A stretch of 64,000 nucleotides of DNA from Bacteroidota bacterium (lineage in GTDB: Bacteria > Bacteroidota > Rhodothermia > Balneolales > HLUCCA01). The first letter of the stretch is position 1. The number at the start of each line of letters is the position of its first letter. Positions 52,658 through 62,141 of this stretch are shown piece by piece. The stretch covers positions 310,001-374,000 of the forward strand of contig JAFIEZ010000018.1 in assembly GCA_020832235.1 (NCBI GenBank), written 5' to 3'. The translations under genes were made by a program, and so were the position numbers. The notes beneath the pieces are model-generated. The model was not told where the DNA came from and did no database searches. It was given only the letters and a program-made list of their open reading frames with translations.

Positions 52658-53950
52658 TCACATTTCAGAGAGTACTGACAAATCGTCCCAAAATCTTGGA
52701 TAAGAAATAGCGGTGCAGGAGGCGTCTTTAATTACGGACTTGCCGGAGCTTCTACCTGCCAGAATCGCAGCCGACATGGCAATTCGATGATCATGGAGGG
52801 ATTCATAGGTAGCTGGGGCAGCCACAAAACCTGGGTTTCCCTGAATGGTCAGACCATCATGATGCTCTTCAAAGTCAACGCCGGCACCGCGCAACAAGGC
52901 CGCCACGGCAGCCAACCGATCACTTTCTTTATGTCGGAGGTCTTCGGCTCCACGGAATGATGAAACTCCCTGTGCAAAAGCCATGGCCACACTGAGTATG
53001 GGCAACTCGTCAATACAATTCGGAACTTCTTCCGGCAGGATGTCGGTCGCATGAAGCTGTGAAAACCGAACGGTCATATCGGCAACCGGCTCCGAAACCC
53101 GCAGGCTATGATTCGTAATCTCAATATCGGCACCCATTCTTTTTAGAATGTTCATTGCTGCCGTTCTTGTTGGATTGATGCCCACATTTTTCAATGTTAT
53201 ATCCGCATTAGGATAAATACAACCAGCTACCAGCCAAAAAGCTGCTGCCGAAAAATCGCCCGGAACGCTGTAATTCTGAAGTGGTATCTCGGTATCTGTC
53301 GAGGTACTGATGTATCGAACTCCGTCTTTTTCCAGAACAGGAAGATTCAACAATTTCTCTGTGTGATCCCGACTGACAACAGGCTCTGCAACCACAGTTG
53401 GTTCAGACCCGAATAATCCGGCCAACAGAATGCATGACTTCACCTGCGCGCTAGGTATAGGCAGCGAATACTCCATCGGAATTACGCGATGGTCGGATGC
53501 GGGTATAATACGGAGTGGAAGAAAATCTCCATCTCTTGCTTCAAAGGAAACTCCCATCTGTGAAAGTGGAGCCATAATTCGACGCATCGTTCGGGATGAG
53601 AGCGAGTCGTCACCCACAAGGGTGGCCTCAATTCCGGCACCAGCCAGAATACCCGTCAGTAAGCGGGCGGTAGTTCCCGAGTTGCCGCAATCTATAGGCG
53701 CCTCTGGTCTGGAAAACCCGCTTCGACCAACGCCTTTTACCGTTACTGTTGTTCCGGTTTGCTCAATATTAACGCCAAGCTGACGAAAACAAGACAAGGT
53801 GGTTTGCGGATCGGCCGCCATGGAATAGTTCTCTATAACCGATTCCCCATCTGCCAATGCCGCGAACATGGCAGAACGGTGGGCAATAGATTTATCCGGT
53901 GGCATTGTTATAGCCCCTTTTAGCGATGTTAACCCGAAAACCTGTTTCAT
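52658..53950 (-). CDS. aroA: 3-phosphoshikimate 1-carboxyvinyltransferase (EPSP synthase)
   Basis: The protein has 430 residues. MPPDKSIAHRSAMFAALADG is the shikimate-3-phosphate site; DCGNSGTTARLLTGILAG and RHKESDRLAAV are conserved. It joins PEP and shikimate 3-phosphate on the way to aromatic amino acids. The AMP-type active-site region around GNSGTT has the usual Gly. It follows the TPR gene (54080-57073) with a 10-bp tandem repeat array between. Confidence 0.97.
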   Translation of the reverse strand: MKQVFGLTSLKGAITMPPDKSIAHRSAMFAALADGESVIENYSMAADPQTTLSCFRQLGVNIEQTGTTVTVKGVGRSGFSRPEAPIDCGNSGTTARLLTGILAGAGIEATLVGDDSLSSRTMRRIMAPLSQMGVSFEARDGDFLPLRIIPASDHRVIPMEYSLPIPSAQVKSCILLAGLFGSEPTVVAEPVVSRDHTEKLLNLPVLEKDGVRYISTSTDTEIPLQNYSVPGDFSAAAFWLVAGCIYPNADITLKNVGINPTRTAAMNILKRMGADIEITNHSLRVSEPVADMTVRFSQLHATDILPEEVPNCIDELPILSVAMAFAQGVSSFRGAEDLRHKESDRLAAVAALLRGAGVDFEEHHDGLTIQGNPGFVAAPATYESLHDHRIAMSAAILAGRSSGKSVIKDASCTAISYPRFWDDLSVLSEM

Positions 53951-54001
53951 GCGTACTTGGTATAAACCTGATTTATTAATTTCGTAAATGCATCACGCGC
54001 C

Positions 54002-54071
54002 GAATGACGCCGGATGACGCCGGATGACGCCGAATGACGCCGGATGACGCCGGATGACGCCGGATGACGCC
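54002..54071. repeat. Seven tandem copies of a 10-bp unit
   Basis: G(G/A)ATGACGCC repeats seven times without a break, 54002-54071; copies 1 and 4 read GAATGACGCC, the others GGATGACGCC. A degenerate unit (CATCACGCGCC) precedes it. It ends 8 bases before the stop of the TPR gene and 52 bases past the aroA start side. Confidence 0.9.
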
Positions 54072-54079
54072 AAAATTAA

Positions 54080-57073
54080 TCAATTACCCTGTAAAACCCT
54101 TCTTGCAATGTTAGCAGCCTCCGTTTCGGGATAACGTTCCAGTACAGACTGGTACGTAGCACGAGCTTCATTCGTATTCCCCTGAGCACGCTGAATTTCT
54201 GCAGTCCTCACCAGCGACATCGCAACCCAGTTATCATAGGCCTCAAACAGCACCCGTACCCTGCCATACGTCTGCAGTGCTTCGGTAAGGTTTCCGGCTT
54301 GCTGTTGCACAAATCCCAGCCAATACATTGCTTCAGCACCAATCTCAAACGAATTAGCCTCAGATATTTCTCGGAAAATGGGCTCAGCCTCACTGTGCTC
54401 ACCTTTCCGAAGCAATACCTTACCAAGTCCTAATCGAGCTGCATCCTGTTGGCTTCCTGAACGTTGTAGAACGCGCCTGTAAACTTGCTCCGCTTCATCC
54501 AGCCTGTTCAGAGCAAGAAGAGCATTACCCCTTCCCACACCGGCTTCCGAACCCAAACGCTGCGTTCTGGATTCCAACTGGGTAAAAAAGTCTAATGCAG
54601 CCGCAAACTCTCCCCTGTCGAAATTCATCATCCCTAAATTCAGAAGTGCCGATTCAGCACGTCCGCTTCGCGGATGATCTCTCAAAATGGTTTCATAAGC
54701 CTGTTCAGCACGACGTTGATCACCAAGGCTCCTGAATGCCTCCGCAAGATTGAAATGAGCCTCGGGAAGCAATCGTGTCGAATTCGTTACACGGATATAA
54801 TCTTCAAAGGCTGCGATAGCACCCTGGTAATCAGCCGTACGCAATAAAAACTCAGCCTGACGGAATCGTAGTCGGTCAGCAGTTGCAGCTTGTGGATTTT
54901 GGCGGATGAAGTCTTCAAGCAGCTCTGAACTTGTATCATCCATTCCAGCCGCCAACATAGAAAACTGAATACCATTTATAGCTTCAATGATAAGTGGACT
55001 TCGAGGATAATTGTCCAATACAGCCTGATACGCTTCGATGGCACGCTCAAATTCCCCTGCATTAAAAAAAGCATCTCCAATGTTGTATTGCGCACGTGCA
55101 GCCCAGTTAGAACCTCTATACTGGCGAATTAGTCTCTGAAATTCCTCAATAGCCTGAGTATAATTCCCATTTAAAAAGAATATGTACCCAATGTTGTACA
55201 TGGCTTGCTCGCGAAGCCTGCTGTCTGGAAACTGCCTGAGCAGTCTTCGGAAAGCCTGTACAGCCTCAAATGTTTGCTCGAGACGATAATAACTGTTGGC
55301 GACCTGATAGAGTGCATAATCAGCGCCCGGGTTCACGCCAATAGCTTTTTCATAGTAGCGAATCGCCTCCCGATATTGACGCATTGCAAAATACGAATCC
55401 CCCAGACGGAGTTGCGTATCGATATCATATGGGAATAGCGCTATAGGCGGTGCCTCATAATACTCCAGAAACAACCTGAATGGTTCAATTGCCTGATCAA
55501 ACTGGTTCATGCGGAAGTGAGACCAACCTAAAGAATACTGAGCGGCACCTGCAAACTCATGATTTGGAAAGTCTCTGAGGAACTGGCGAAACTGCGCAAT
55601 GGCTTTTTCATACTCTTGCATATTAAAGAAAGCATCGGCGCTCCAAAATAATGCTTCTCCACCCAGTCGACCGGCAGGATCATCCGCATGCACCGCTTCA
55701 AATATTGGCTGTGCTACGCGATACGCCTGGTTTTGATACAAGACCCATCCGCGTTGAAATTGTGCTTGTCTTTTAACAGCTGGATCTATATCGGTAAGCA
55801 TTTCAGCGGCTTCAAACGCTTCAATAGACCTGGCAAACTCATTATTGGCGAAATATGCCTCACCCAGGAGGGTATACACCTGACCGGGATTCTCAAGTCG
55901 AGTACCTGACCGGATGAGGTCCAGCAGAATTTCCAGAGCTCCTACATAGTCGCCGATTTCGAAGGTCAGTACTGCCCATTCATAGTAGGCTTCCTCAATC
56001 CAGAAACCTTCTTGAAACCTTCGTCCAAACTCCTGAAACGATCCGAGCGCCAAATCAAAACGGCCGCTGAGTTTTTCGTTTACTGCTTTGTAGTAGAGCG
56101 CTTTACGCGACAGGTCGTCATCACCTGTTACAGCTCGGCCAAACGAACGTGCAGCCCAGTGATAAATGCCTTGTTTGTGATACACCCAGCCAAGTCCATA
56201 ATGAGCGAGACGCTCATTATCGGTTCCTTCATTTCTGTTCACAAATCGTAAATACCAGGTTGCGGCATCATCTAGTTCGTTTAAGAAGTTATAACTCTCG
56301 GCTACCAGTAGAATAGCCTTGCTTTCCTGCTCGTCGTCGTTGAGAGTGGGCAGCGCGCTTCTCAACGCTGTGATAGCCTCACGATACATCCCCTGCTGGA
56401 AATACGATTCACCAAGTGCCGTTCCTATTCGCCGGGTTGTTGGATGAAAAGCATGCCGTTCACGAAGCAGCTCGAAGGCCTCGGTAGTACTGGCAAAATC
56501 CTGCTCTTCCAGATAGAGCCTTCCACGTGCATAAAGAGCGTCAGGAGAGAGCTCCGATCGTCTGTAGGTATCTGAAAGACGCAGATAATAAGCTCTGGCT
56601 GTAGATAAATCACCTATAGAGATATACATTTCAGCCGTCCAGAACATGAGCTGAGCTCCCTTGGAATCATCCATAGGTATTTCCAAAGCCCGTTCGAAAT
56701 AATCTATTGCCAATACGTAATCGCTACTTTTACGATAACGATGACCGAGTTCTATAAGCAAATCGGCCGACCTTTCTGATGCAGGAAACTCCTCAATGAA
56801 TATTTCGAAATAGGTTCCTGTACGCACGGAATCGGATGCAGCTCTTGAACGCGCCAGAAAATAAGACGCCGCTTCGCGTAATGCTGCATTGTTGTTGTCA
56901 GCCAGAAAATGTTCGAGTTGACGAATGGATTGTTCGAAGAAGCCCTCCTCATAGAGACGGATTCCGTTGACATAATCAGCATTAGTAGCCTGCTGGTGCC
57001 CCTGGGCCCAAACAAGTGCCGGAAAACTAACGCAAATCAGGAGGGTGAAAAGGGAGTTGGCTGAGGTTTTCAA
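54080..57073 (-). CDS. Large periplasmic or secreted TPR protein
   Basis: The protein has 997 residues. The signal peptide (MKTSANSLFTLLICVSFPALVWAQG) puts it outside the cytoplasm. Nearly the whole rest is tetratricopeptide repeats, about 25, many ending FP-x-S and with the A-x-Y pattern, like YbgF/CpoB and BamD scaffold modules. There is no catalytic domain and no T9SS tail. It probably holds partners in envelope assembly, as do the large TPR proteins of FCB bacteria. It lies downstream of the CBS gene on the same strand. Confidence 0.9.
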   Translation of the reverse strand: MKTSANSLFTLLICVSFPALVWAQGHQQATNADYVNGIRLYEEGFFEQSIRQLEHFLADNNNAALREAASYFLARSRAASDSVRTGTYFEIFIEEFPASERSADLLIELGHRYRKSSDYVLAIDYFERALEIPMDDSKGAQLMFWTAEMYISIGDLSTARAYYLRLSDTYRRSELSPDALYARGRLYLEEQDFASTTEAFELLRERHAFHPTTRRIGTALGESYFQQGMYREAITALRSALPTLNDDEQESKAILLVAESYNFLNELDDAATWYLRFVNRNEGTDNERLAHYGLGWVYHKQGIYHWAARSFGRAVTGDDDLSRKALYYKAVNEKLSGRFDLALGSFQEFGRRFQEGFWIEEAYYEWAVLTFEIGDYVGALEILLDLIRSGTRLENPGQVYTLLGEAYFANNEFARSIEAFEAAEMLTDIDPAVKRQAQFQRGWVLYQNQAYRVAQPIFEAVHADDPAGRLGGEALFWSADAFFNMQEYEKAIAQFRQFLRDFPNHEFAGAAQYSLGWSHFRMNQFDQAIEPFRLFLEYYEAPPIALFPYDIDTQLRLGDSYFAMRQYREAIRYYEKAIGVNPGADYALYQVANSYYRLEQTFEAVQAFRRLLRQFPDSRLREQAMYNIGYIFFLNGNYTQAIEEFQRLIRQYRGSNWAARAQYNIGDAFFNAGEFERAIEAYQAVLDNYPRSPLIIEAINGIQFSMLAAGMDDTSSELLEDFIRQNPQAATADRLRFRQAEFLLRTADYQGAIAAFEDYIRVTNSTRLLPEAHFNLAEAFRSLGDQRRAEQAYETILRDHPRSGRAESALLNLGMMNFDRGEFAAALDFFTQLESRTQRLGSEAGVGRGNALLALNRLDEAEQVYRRVLQRSGSQQDAARLGLGKVLLRKGEHSEAEPIFREISEANSFEIGAEAMYWLGFVQQQAGNLTEALQTYGRVRVLFEAYDNWVAMSLVRTAEIQRAQGNTNEARATYQSVLERYPETEAANIARRVLQGN

Positions 57074-57209
57074 TCTGTTGAAACTTAGTTCAGATAATCG
57101 GTTGCGATTTGATATTGAATATAAGCACTTGTGTGCACTAGTTCTTAATACTGCAAGCAGTTACTCTACAATTCAACGCTGAGGTTGTTTCAGTAGTATA
57201 TGGGTGGAT

Positions 57210-57881
57210 TTAAATATCCAGAAATCGCATAAAAGCGTCGGCTTTATCTGAAAGCTCATCATCAGACAACTCAGCAGCCGATTCAATAGAGATAAGATAT
57301 CCATAACGACGCAGGGCACTTCCTACCCTGGAAAGGTCGTCCAGATTGAGTTTTACGGAGATACGGTAGTTTTCATTGATCGCGTCGGGAGACTGTACGG
57401 TAAGCGTAAGAATTCGAGCACCTTCCGATTCAATAATTCTTATGATATCAGAGAGCATGAAATCGCGCGGTTTCAACTCCACCATAATAAGTGTTCCGGG
57501 ATCGCCTAAATTCAGCAACCGGGTTATAGACTCAATGAGCTGTGGTTTAGACAGAATGCCAACATACATCCCATCGGGAGCTACTACAGGCAAGGAGTTC
57601 CGCTTGTTGCTCAACATGATATGGGCAGCTTCCAGAACATGCATGCTGGAGCGAATTACAAGTCCGTAACCGGCACCTTTTTCCACTTCTGACTGACCGT
57701 CTGGTGTGTAATTCTGTATATCGTCGAGAGAGGCCTGACCTACAAATACATCAGAATATTGCTCCGATACAATCGGATAGTATCGGAGCCCGGCTACTTG
57801 CATAGCCGCAACAGCTTCACTAACTGTACTGGTGGTGTGCAGTGGCTCTGGTCGATTCTCTATAATTTCATGAATAAGCAT
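57210..57881 (-). CDS. Tandem-CBS protein with ACT-like C-terminal domain
   Basis: The protein has 223 residues. Two CBS motifs cover about residues 1-60 (TVSEAVAAMQVAGLRYYPIVS) and 75-135 (VLEAAHIMLSNKRNSLPVVAPDGMYVGILSK). Residues 145-205 (GTLIMVELKPRDFMLSDIIRIIESEGARIL) resemble an ACT domain, the layout of AcuB-like proteins. It probably binds an adenine nucleotide and an amino acid and regulates an unknown partner. It is 67 bases after hflX. Confidence 0.85.
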   Translation of the reverse strand: MLIHEIIENRPEPLHTTSTVSEAVAAMQVAGLRYYPIVSEQYSDVFVGQASLDDIQNYTPDGQSEVEKGAGYGLVIRSSMHVLEAAHIMLSNKRNSLPVVAPDGMYVGILSKPQLIESITRLLNLGDPGTLIMVELKPRDFMLSDIIRIIESEGARILTLTVQSPDAINENYRISVKLNLDDLSRVGSALRRYGYLISIESAAELSDDELSDKADAFMRFLDI

Positions 57882-57948
57882 AAATTGTGTTTATATGCAT
57901 ATTTATACAAAGATGATGCCACTTTCGTTTCCGAAGTGAATGGTATCT

Positions 57949-59223
57949 TCAGTTATTGGCATACTCATGACCTAACATTGATTTCAGTTTCCCAACATAT
58001 TTTTTATGCATTTCGAACCGGACCTGAGCAAACTCTTCTACGTAATCGAGTTTTTCTACTTCCGCATTTTCATGAATGTAGGCAATTGCCTTAAAATTAG
58101 TAACAGGAATCTTTAAATCATGTATTTCATGGTCACTGGAGGTTTTCTCTAGTAATGTATCTTTAAGCTGCTCTATACCGATTCCTCTGTGCGCGGAGAC
58201 AAAAATAGCGTCTGGATGATCCGCTTTCAGGGCATTAAACTCTGAATCATCCTGAAGGAGGTCTACTTTGTTGAGGATTAACATTTCTGGCTTATCTTCT
58301 GCGCCGATTTCTTTTAACGTCTGATGAACTACCTGAATATATTCGTTGGCATAGGGAGAGGCCGCATCCACAACATGTAGTAACAGGTCGGCTTCGCGAA
58401 TTTCGTCAAGGGTTGACTTAAAGCTTTCTACCAAATTGTGCGGAAGTTTTCTGATAAATCCTACGGTATCTGACAATAGAATAGTATTGTTGCCAATTTC
58501 CATCCTTCGCATGGTGGAATCGAGCGTGGCAAACAATCGGTCTTCAGCAAATACACCGGCATCAACTAAGGTATTCATCAGGCTCGACTTGCCGGCATTG
58601 GTGTAACCCACAAGAGCTACCCGGGGGTATTTTTCACGGCCCTGGCGCTGTGTTGCCCGCTGCTTGTCGAGTTTTTCGAGCTTTTCACGCAGCATGGCAA
58701 TCCGCATTTTGATTATACGACGGTCGGTCTCAATCTGAGTCTCACCCGGACCCTTGGTACCTATTCCACCCTTTTGGCGTGAAAGGTGGGTCCACATTCG
58801 TGTGAGGCGTGGCAGGACATATTGCAGCTGAGCCAGTTCAACCTGAGTCTTTGCTGTGGACGATTTCGCCCTGGATGCGAAGATATCGAGAATCAATCCG
58901 CTTCTGTCAAGCACTTTAATCTCGGTTTCTCGCTCAATGTTACGAGTTTGTGTAGGGGATAGATCGTCATCAAAAATGACGATATCAATAGATTCGGCTT
59001 TGATGAGGGCTTTGAGCTCTTCGAGCTTTCCTTTGCCAACATAGGTACCAATGTGAGGCTTTTCCCGGTTTTGAATGACTTTGAAAAGAACTGTTCCTCC
59101 GGCGGTATCCGTCAATAAAGCCAATTCTTCAAGGTATTCTTCAGCTTTGGTTCGAGGTGTGGTTTGACCATATAGCCCTACCAGCAATGCCCGTTCCTTT
59201 GTAATCGTAATGTGTTCTATCAA
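57949..59223 (-). CDS. hflX: GTPase HflX
   Basis: The protein has 424 residues. The N-terminal HflX domain includes GTYVGKGKLEELK and KVLDRSGLILDIFASRAKSS; the G domain follows with ALVGYTNAGKSSL (G1), LSDTVGFIRKLPH (G3) and LNKVDLL (G4). It binds ribosomes and rescues stalled or heat-damaged 70S particles. It is 8 bases after the small membrane protein gene. Confidence 0.97.
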   Translation of the reverse strand: MIEHITITKERALLVGLYGQTTPRTKAEEYLEELALLTDTAGGTVLFKVIQNREKPHIGTYVGKGKLEELKALIKAESIDIVIFDDDLSPTQTRNIERETEIKVLDRSGLILDIFASRAKSSTAKTQVELAQLQYVLPRLTRMWTHLSRQKGGIGTKGPGETQIETDRRIIKMRIAMLREKLEKLDKQRATQRQGREKYPRVALVGYTNAGKSSLMNTLVDAGVFAEDRLFATLDSTMRRMEIGNNTILLSDTVGFIRKLPHNLVESFKSTLDEIREADLLLHVVDAASPYANEYIQVVHQTLKEIGAEDKPEMLILNKVDLLQDDSEFNALKADHPDAIFVSAHRGIGIEQLKDTLLEKTSSDHEIHDLKIPVTNFKAIAYIHENAEVEKLDYVEEFAQVRFEMHKKYVGKLKSMLGHEYANN

Positions 59224-59231
59224 GTATGTAT

Positions 59232-59828
59232 CTAGTTGAATTGCTTGAAGCCTGGCGCATAAACCGATTCTTCTGTAAATCGCCGCCTCAGCTTGAAATG
59301 TAAGAGTTTTTTGAATGCTTCTTTACGTGAATCTGGTACCAACAGCTCTATTCGAGCAATCTTCCGGTCGCTGATAGGCGTTGCGGGAATCGTGTAAAAG
59401 AACGTGTATTGTACTCCGTTGGAAGTTTGCTTTTCCATGTAGTCGCTAACTGCCGACCACATCACCGTTTGGTTCGGATCATTCACATTTTTTACAATAC
59501 CATTATCCGTTATATAGCGCTTTGACATCTGATAGCTAGAGAAAAACCAGGTTAGTGCTATCCAGCTGTAACATAACATAACCGGAATTAATGACGATTC
59601 CCCTCTGGAGAGGTATATAATGCTTGCCGTAACGGAAAACCCTAAAAAAATGGTTGCAAAGAGCGGATATCCTCCGAGCTTACCTGCCTTCCAGGTAATT
59701 AATGGACTTCGAAGTCGCCAGGCATTGGAAACTGTTACCATGGCCAGCAACGTAAACGCAAGAGTTGCGAATGCCAGCATCATGAGCAGCAATACTTCAA
59801 AACCGGATGAGTTCGAAAGAATATTCAT
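59232..59828 (-). CDS. Small membrane protein with PH-like cytosolic domain, unknown
   Basis: The protein has 198 residues. Membrane segments are at about 8-30, 52-72 and 78-95, followed by a soluble part (ITDNGIVKNVNDPNQTVMWSAVSDYMEK) that looks like a bacterial PH-type domain, then a basic end. It overlaps the BatA-like gene by 4 bases (ATGA), so translation is coupled. Confidence 0.8.
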   Translation of the reverse strand: MNILSNSSGFEVLLLMMLAFATLAFTLLAMVTVSNAWRLRSPLITWKAGKLGGYPLFATIFLGFSVTASIIYLSRGESSLIPVMLCYSWIALTWFFSSYQMSKRYITDNGIVKNVNDPNQTVMWSAVSDYMEKQTSNGVQYTFFYTIPATPISDRKIARIELLVPDSRKEAFKKLLHFKLRRRFTEESVYAPGFKQFN

Positions 59829-61942
59829 GTTATTGTTTCCGCTTTATACCATCTTGCGAGTATGGTTTCAGCTGTTAATATTAATAAGGCGAGTAAAATA
59901 AACCAGTTCCACAGTTCAGAACCAAACCCTGCCGACTCTATACGAGATTGCAGCTGGTCTAGCCCGCGCTCTCCGACGTTAAACACTGTGCTAGTATTAA
60001 CGTGATTTATGAGCATATTTTCAAGTTCTCCTGTTGGTAACGAACGAAAATCGGATTCTGATATATTAAGATTTACAGCCAGCTTCCTGCTTATACTTCC
60101 ATCATGAATGGTATAAATACCAGGAGACCACTCAATCGCAGGATACGTTAGCCGCAGGAAACCAGCTCCGGTTACACGCGTTTCAGGCAGGAAGTTCATC
60201 CCATCAAAGCTGATTTCCACCGTATTCCCCTGCATCGGAAGTTCCATATGAAGAGTTTCTCCAAGCGTGTGTGAAAGCATACTTCCTGTAGGTACAGACG
60301 CCGCATAAAGTGCTGTTCTGTAAGCCAATGGCGCAAAAAGAGGTGAGCCGGGCATCGCACTCCAGCCGGGACTTGCACCAAGCAAATTAATCATTACCCT
60401 TCCGTTGCCAAAGCGCTGCTCAATCAACAGCGGATCCCCCAGTTCTGAACGCAAAATGGTAAGCCCCGAATCATTGCCTCCGCTCCTGTAGCGCAAATAA
60501 TGATAAATGGAAGGACGTGTAAACCTGATTTCTTCATTTTCGGAGATCTGAAAGATATTATCTAGTACCGGGTGCCCCTGCGATACAGTGCCAAGACGTG
60601 TTACAGCCTGAAACGAGCCATAATCGCCAAGAAACCCAGCTATTTGCCCAGCATTAAACCGTGATAAAAACCGATTATACGATGTGACAGAACCTCGCTC
60701 AGACGGATAAAACACCAACCCGTTTCCGGCTTGCACAAAGCGCTGTAGTTCTTCCTGTAAGCCATCGGGGATCTGTACTGGCCCATCCAGAACGACCGCA
60801 TGAATTCCAGAAAGGTCGGGCTGAGCTGCCAGCTCACTGAGTGTAGTCGTGCGAATAACGAGTTGAGCACGAAGTCCTTCACCGGCCCGTAATACAGATT
60901 GAACGTAGGATGTCTGACGCGTATTGAGATCGTCCTGAACAAGCAAAAGCGTGCGGCTCTGTGGAATGTTAACACTGAAGTAGTGCGTATTGTCAGCGGA
61001 AAACCCGTCTCCCTCCAGCAGTACACGTCCTGTAAAGTCTCCTGATGAGGGTGGAATAACCTCAAAAAGATACGACTGGGAAACTCCCGCCTGTAAATTA
61101 GATTGATACTGCCCAACTAGCCGGCCTTCGGCCTCAAGACTAACGAAATAATTGAACACATCCCGTTGACCGGTATTCTCAACGGTAACTTCAAGTTCGA
61201 ATGGAACACCCGGACCAGAGACGGCACTTACAGGCCGAACGGTTCGAACGACTGCATTGGATATACGCTCGTGACTAAGAACCACTTTGTTTATCGGAAG
61301 TGTGTAAATGGCATCACTATTTTCTAAATCGGAGATAACCTTTGCGGCTGCCGGTGACCCTGACCCAATCCAATACAGCGCTTTGCCACCGCCGCCCCAT
61401 TCGTCCAAAGCGTTCAAGACGGAGTGGTATCGTGTTTCGAATTGTGTCCCATAGGCGCCGGCCTGTAAATCATCCAGTGTATTTCTTGCTTGAGCAGGCG
61501 TAAGTACCCCACCCCGCAGAAGCTCGCCATGCGTATTGTAAATTAGGAAGCGGTCTTGTTCGCGGGCATTGTCGATGATTCCCGTTGCAACAATACGCGC
61601 CTGATCAAATAAAGGACCGTCCGATTCAACACGCGTCATCCCTAGACTATTCTCTATCAATAGGCCATAGAGTACCGGCCCGCCACCTGCCAGCCCTATA
61701 CCTCCGGGTAAATATGGCCTGGCTAGTGCAAGGGCCAACAAAATGATTGCCGTTGAACGTAACAGCAATAGAAGCCACCGCTTTAATTTCAGTCGTTTCA
61801 TGGTAGACTGTTGCAACTCCCTGAAGAAAGAGAGTGTTGAAAAAGCGACTTTACGCGGTCGGCGAAAGTTTATCAGATGAATGATAACCGGTACAGCAAT
61901 AGCAATGAGAGCCGCTAAAAAAAGAGGAGCTAAAAACGTCAT
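59825..61942 (-). CDS. BatA-N-domain membrane protein with degenerate VWA-like domain
   Basis: The protein has 705 residues. The first 80 residues hold two membrane helices and the BatA signature (LINFRRPRKVAFSTLSFFREL, then LLLLLRSTAIILLALALARP). Residues about 90-215 have the alpha/beta pattern of a VWA domain, but the metal site, normally DxSxS, reads ENSLGM. About 235-325 is a CARDB-like beta sandwich and 340-480 may be a glutamine-amidotransferase-like fold. A C-terminal helix (about 680-700) anchors it. BatA proteins act in stress/MoxR systems; no MoxR gene is in sight. Confidence 0.85.
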   Translation of the reverse strand: MTFLAPLFLAALIAIAVPVIIHLINFRRPRKVAFSTLSFFRELQQSTMKRLKLKRWLLLLLRSTAIILLALALARPYLPGGIGLAGGGPVLYGLLIENSLGMTRVESDGPLFDQARIVATGIIDNAREQDRFLIYNTHGELLRGGVLTPAQARNTLDDLQAGAYGTQFETRYHSVLNALDEWGGGGKALYWIGSGSPAAAKVISDLENSDAIYTLPINKVVLSHERISNAVVRTVRPVSAVSGPGVPFELEVTVENTGQRDVFNYFVSLEAEGRLVGQYQSNLQAGVSQSYLFEVIPPSSGDFTGRVLLEGDGFSADNTHYFSVNIPQSRTLLLVQDDLNTRQTSYVQSVLRAGEGLRAQLVIRTTTLSELAAQPDLSGIHAVVLDGPVQIPDGLQEELQRFVQAGNGLVFYPSERGSVTSYNRFLSRFNAGQIAGFLGDYGSFQAVTRLGTVSQGHPVLDNIFQISENEEIRFTRPSIYHYLRYRSGGNDSGLTILRSELGDPLLIEQRFGNGRVMINLLGASPGWSAMPGSPLFAPLAYRTALYAASVPTGSMLSHTLGETLHMELPMQGNTVEISFDGMNFLPETRVTGAGFLRLTYPAIEWSPGIYTIHDGSISRKLAVNLNISESDFRSLPTGELENMLINHVNTSTVFNVGERGLDQLQSRIESAGFGSELWNWFILLALLILTAETILARWYKAETIT

Positions 61943-62141
61943 TTATAGGAAAAGTCCTTACTTTCGGAACACATTAATTGGGTTGTTTATTACAGATACT
62001 GCGTTATCACTACCCGAAATATTACAATTTGTACTGCGTTAACCAAGCTGTAGTTAATTTTATTGCATCTGCAGCTGATTTTTTTATGATTGTTTCTGAT
62101 GTTTTTAGCCAGCTAAACCAAGTATTTATCGAAATTTGAAC

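Noticed and set aside
54002-54071. Possible CRISPR array
   Set aside because: Units are contiguous 10-mers without spacers and there are no cas genes; it is a simple tandem repeat.
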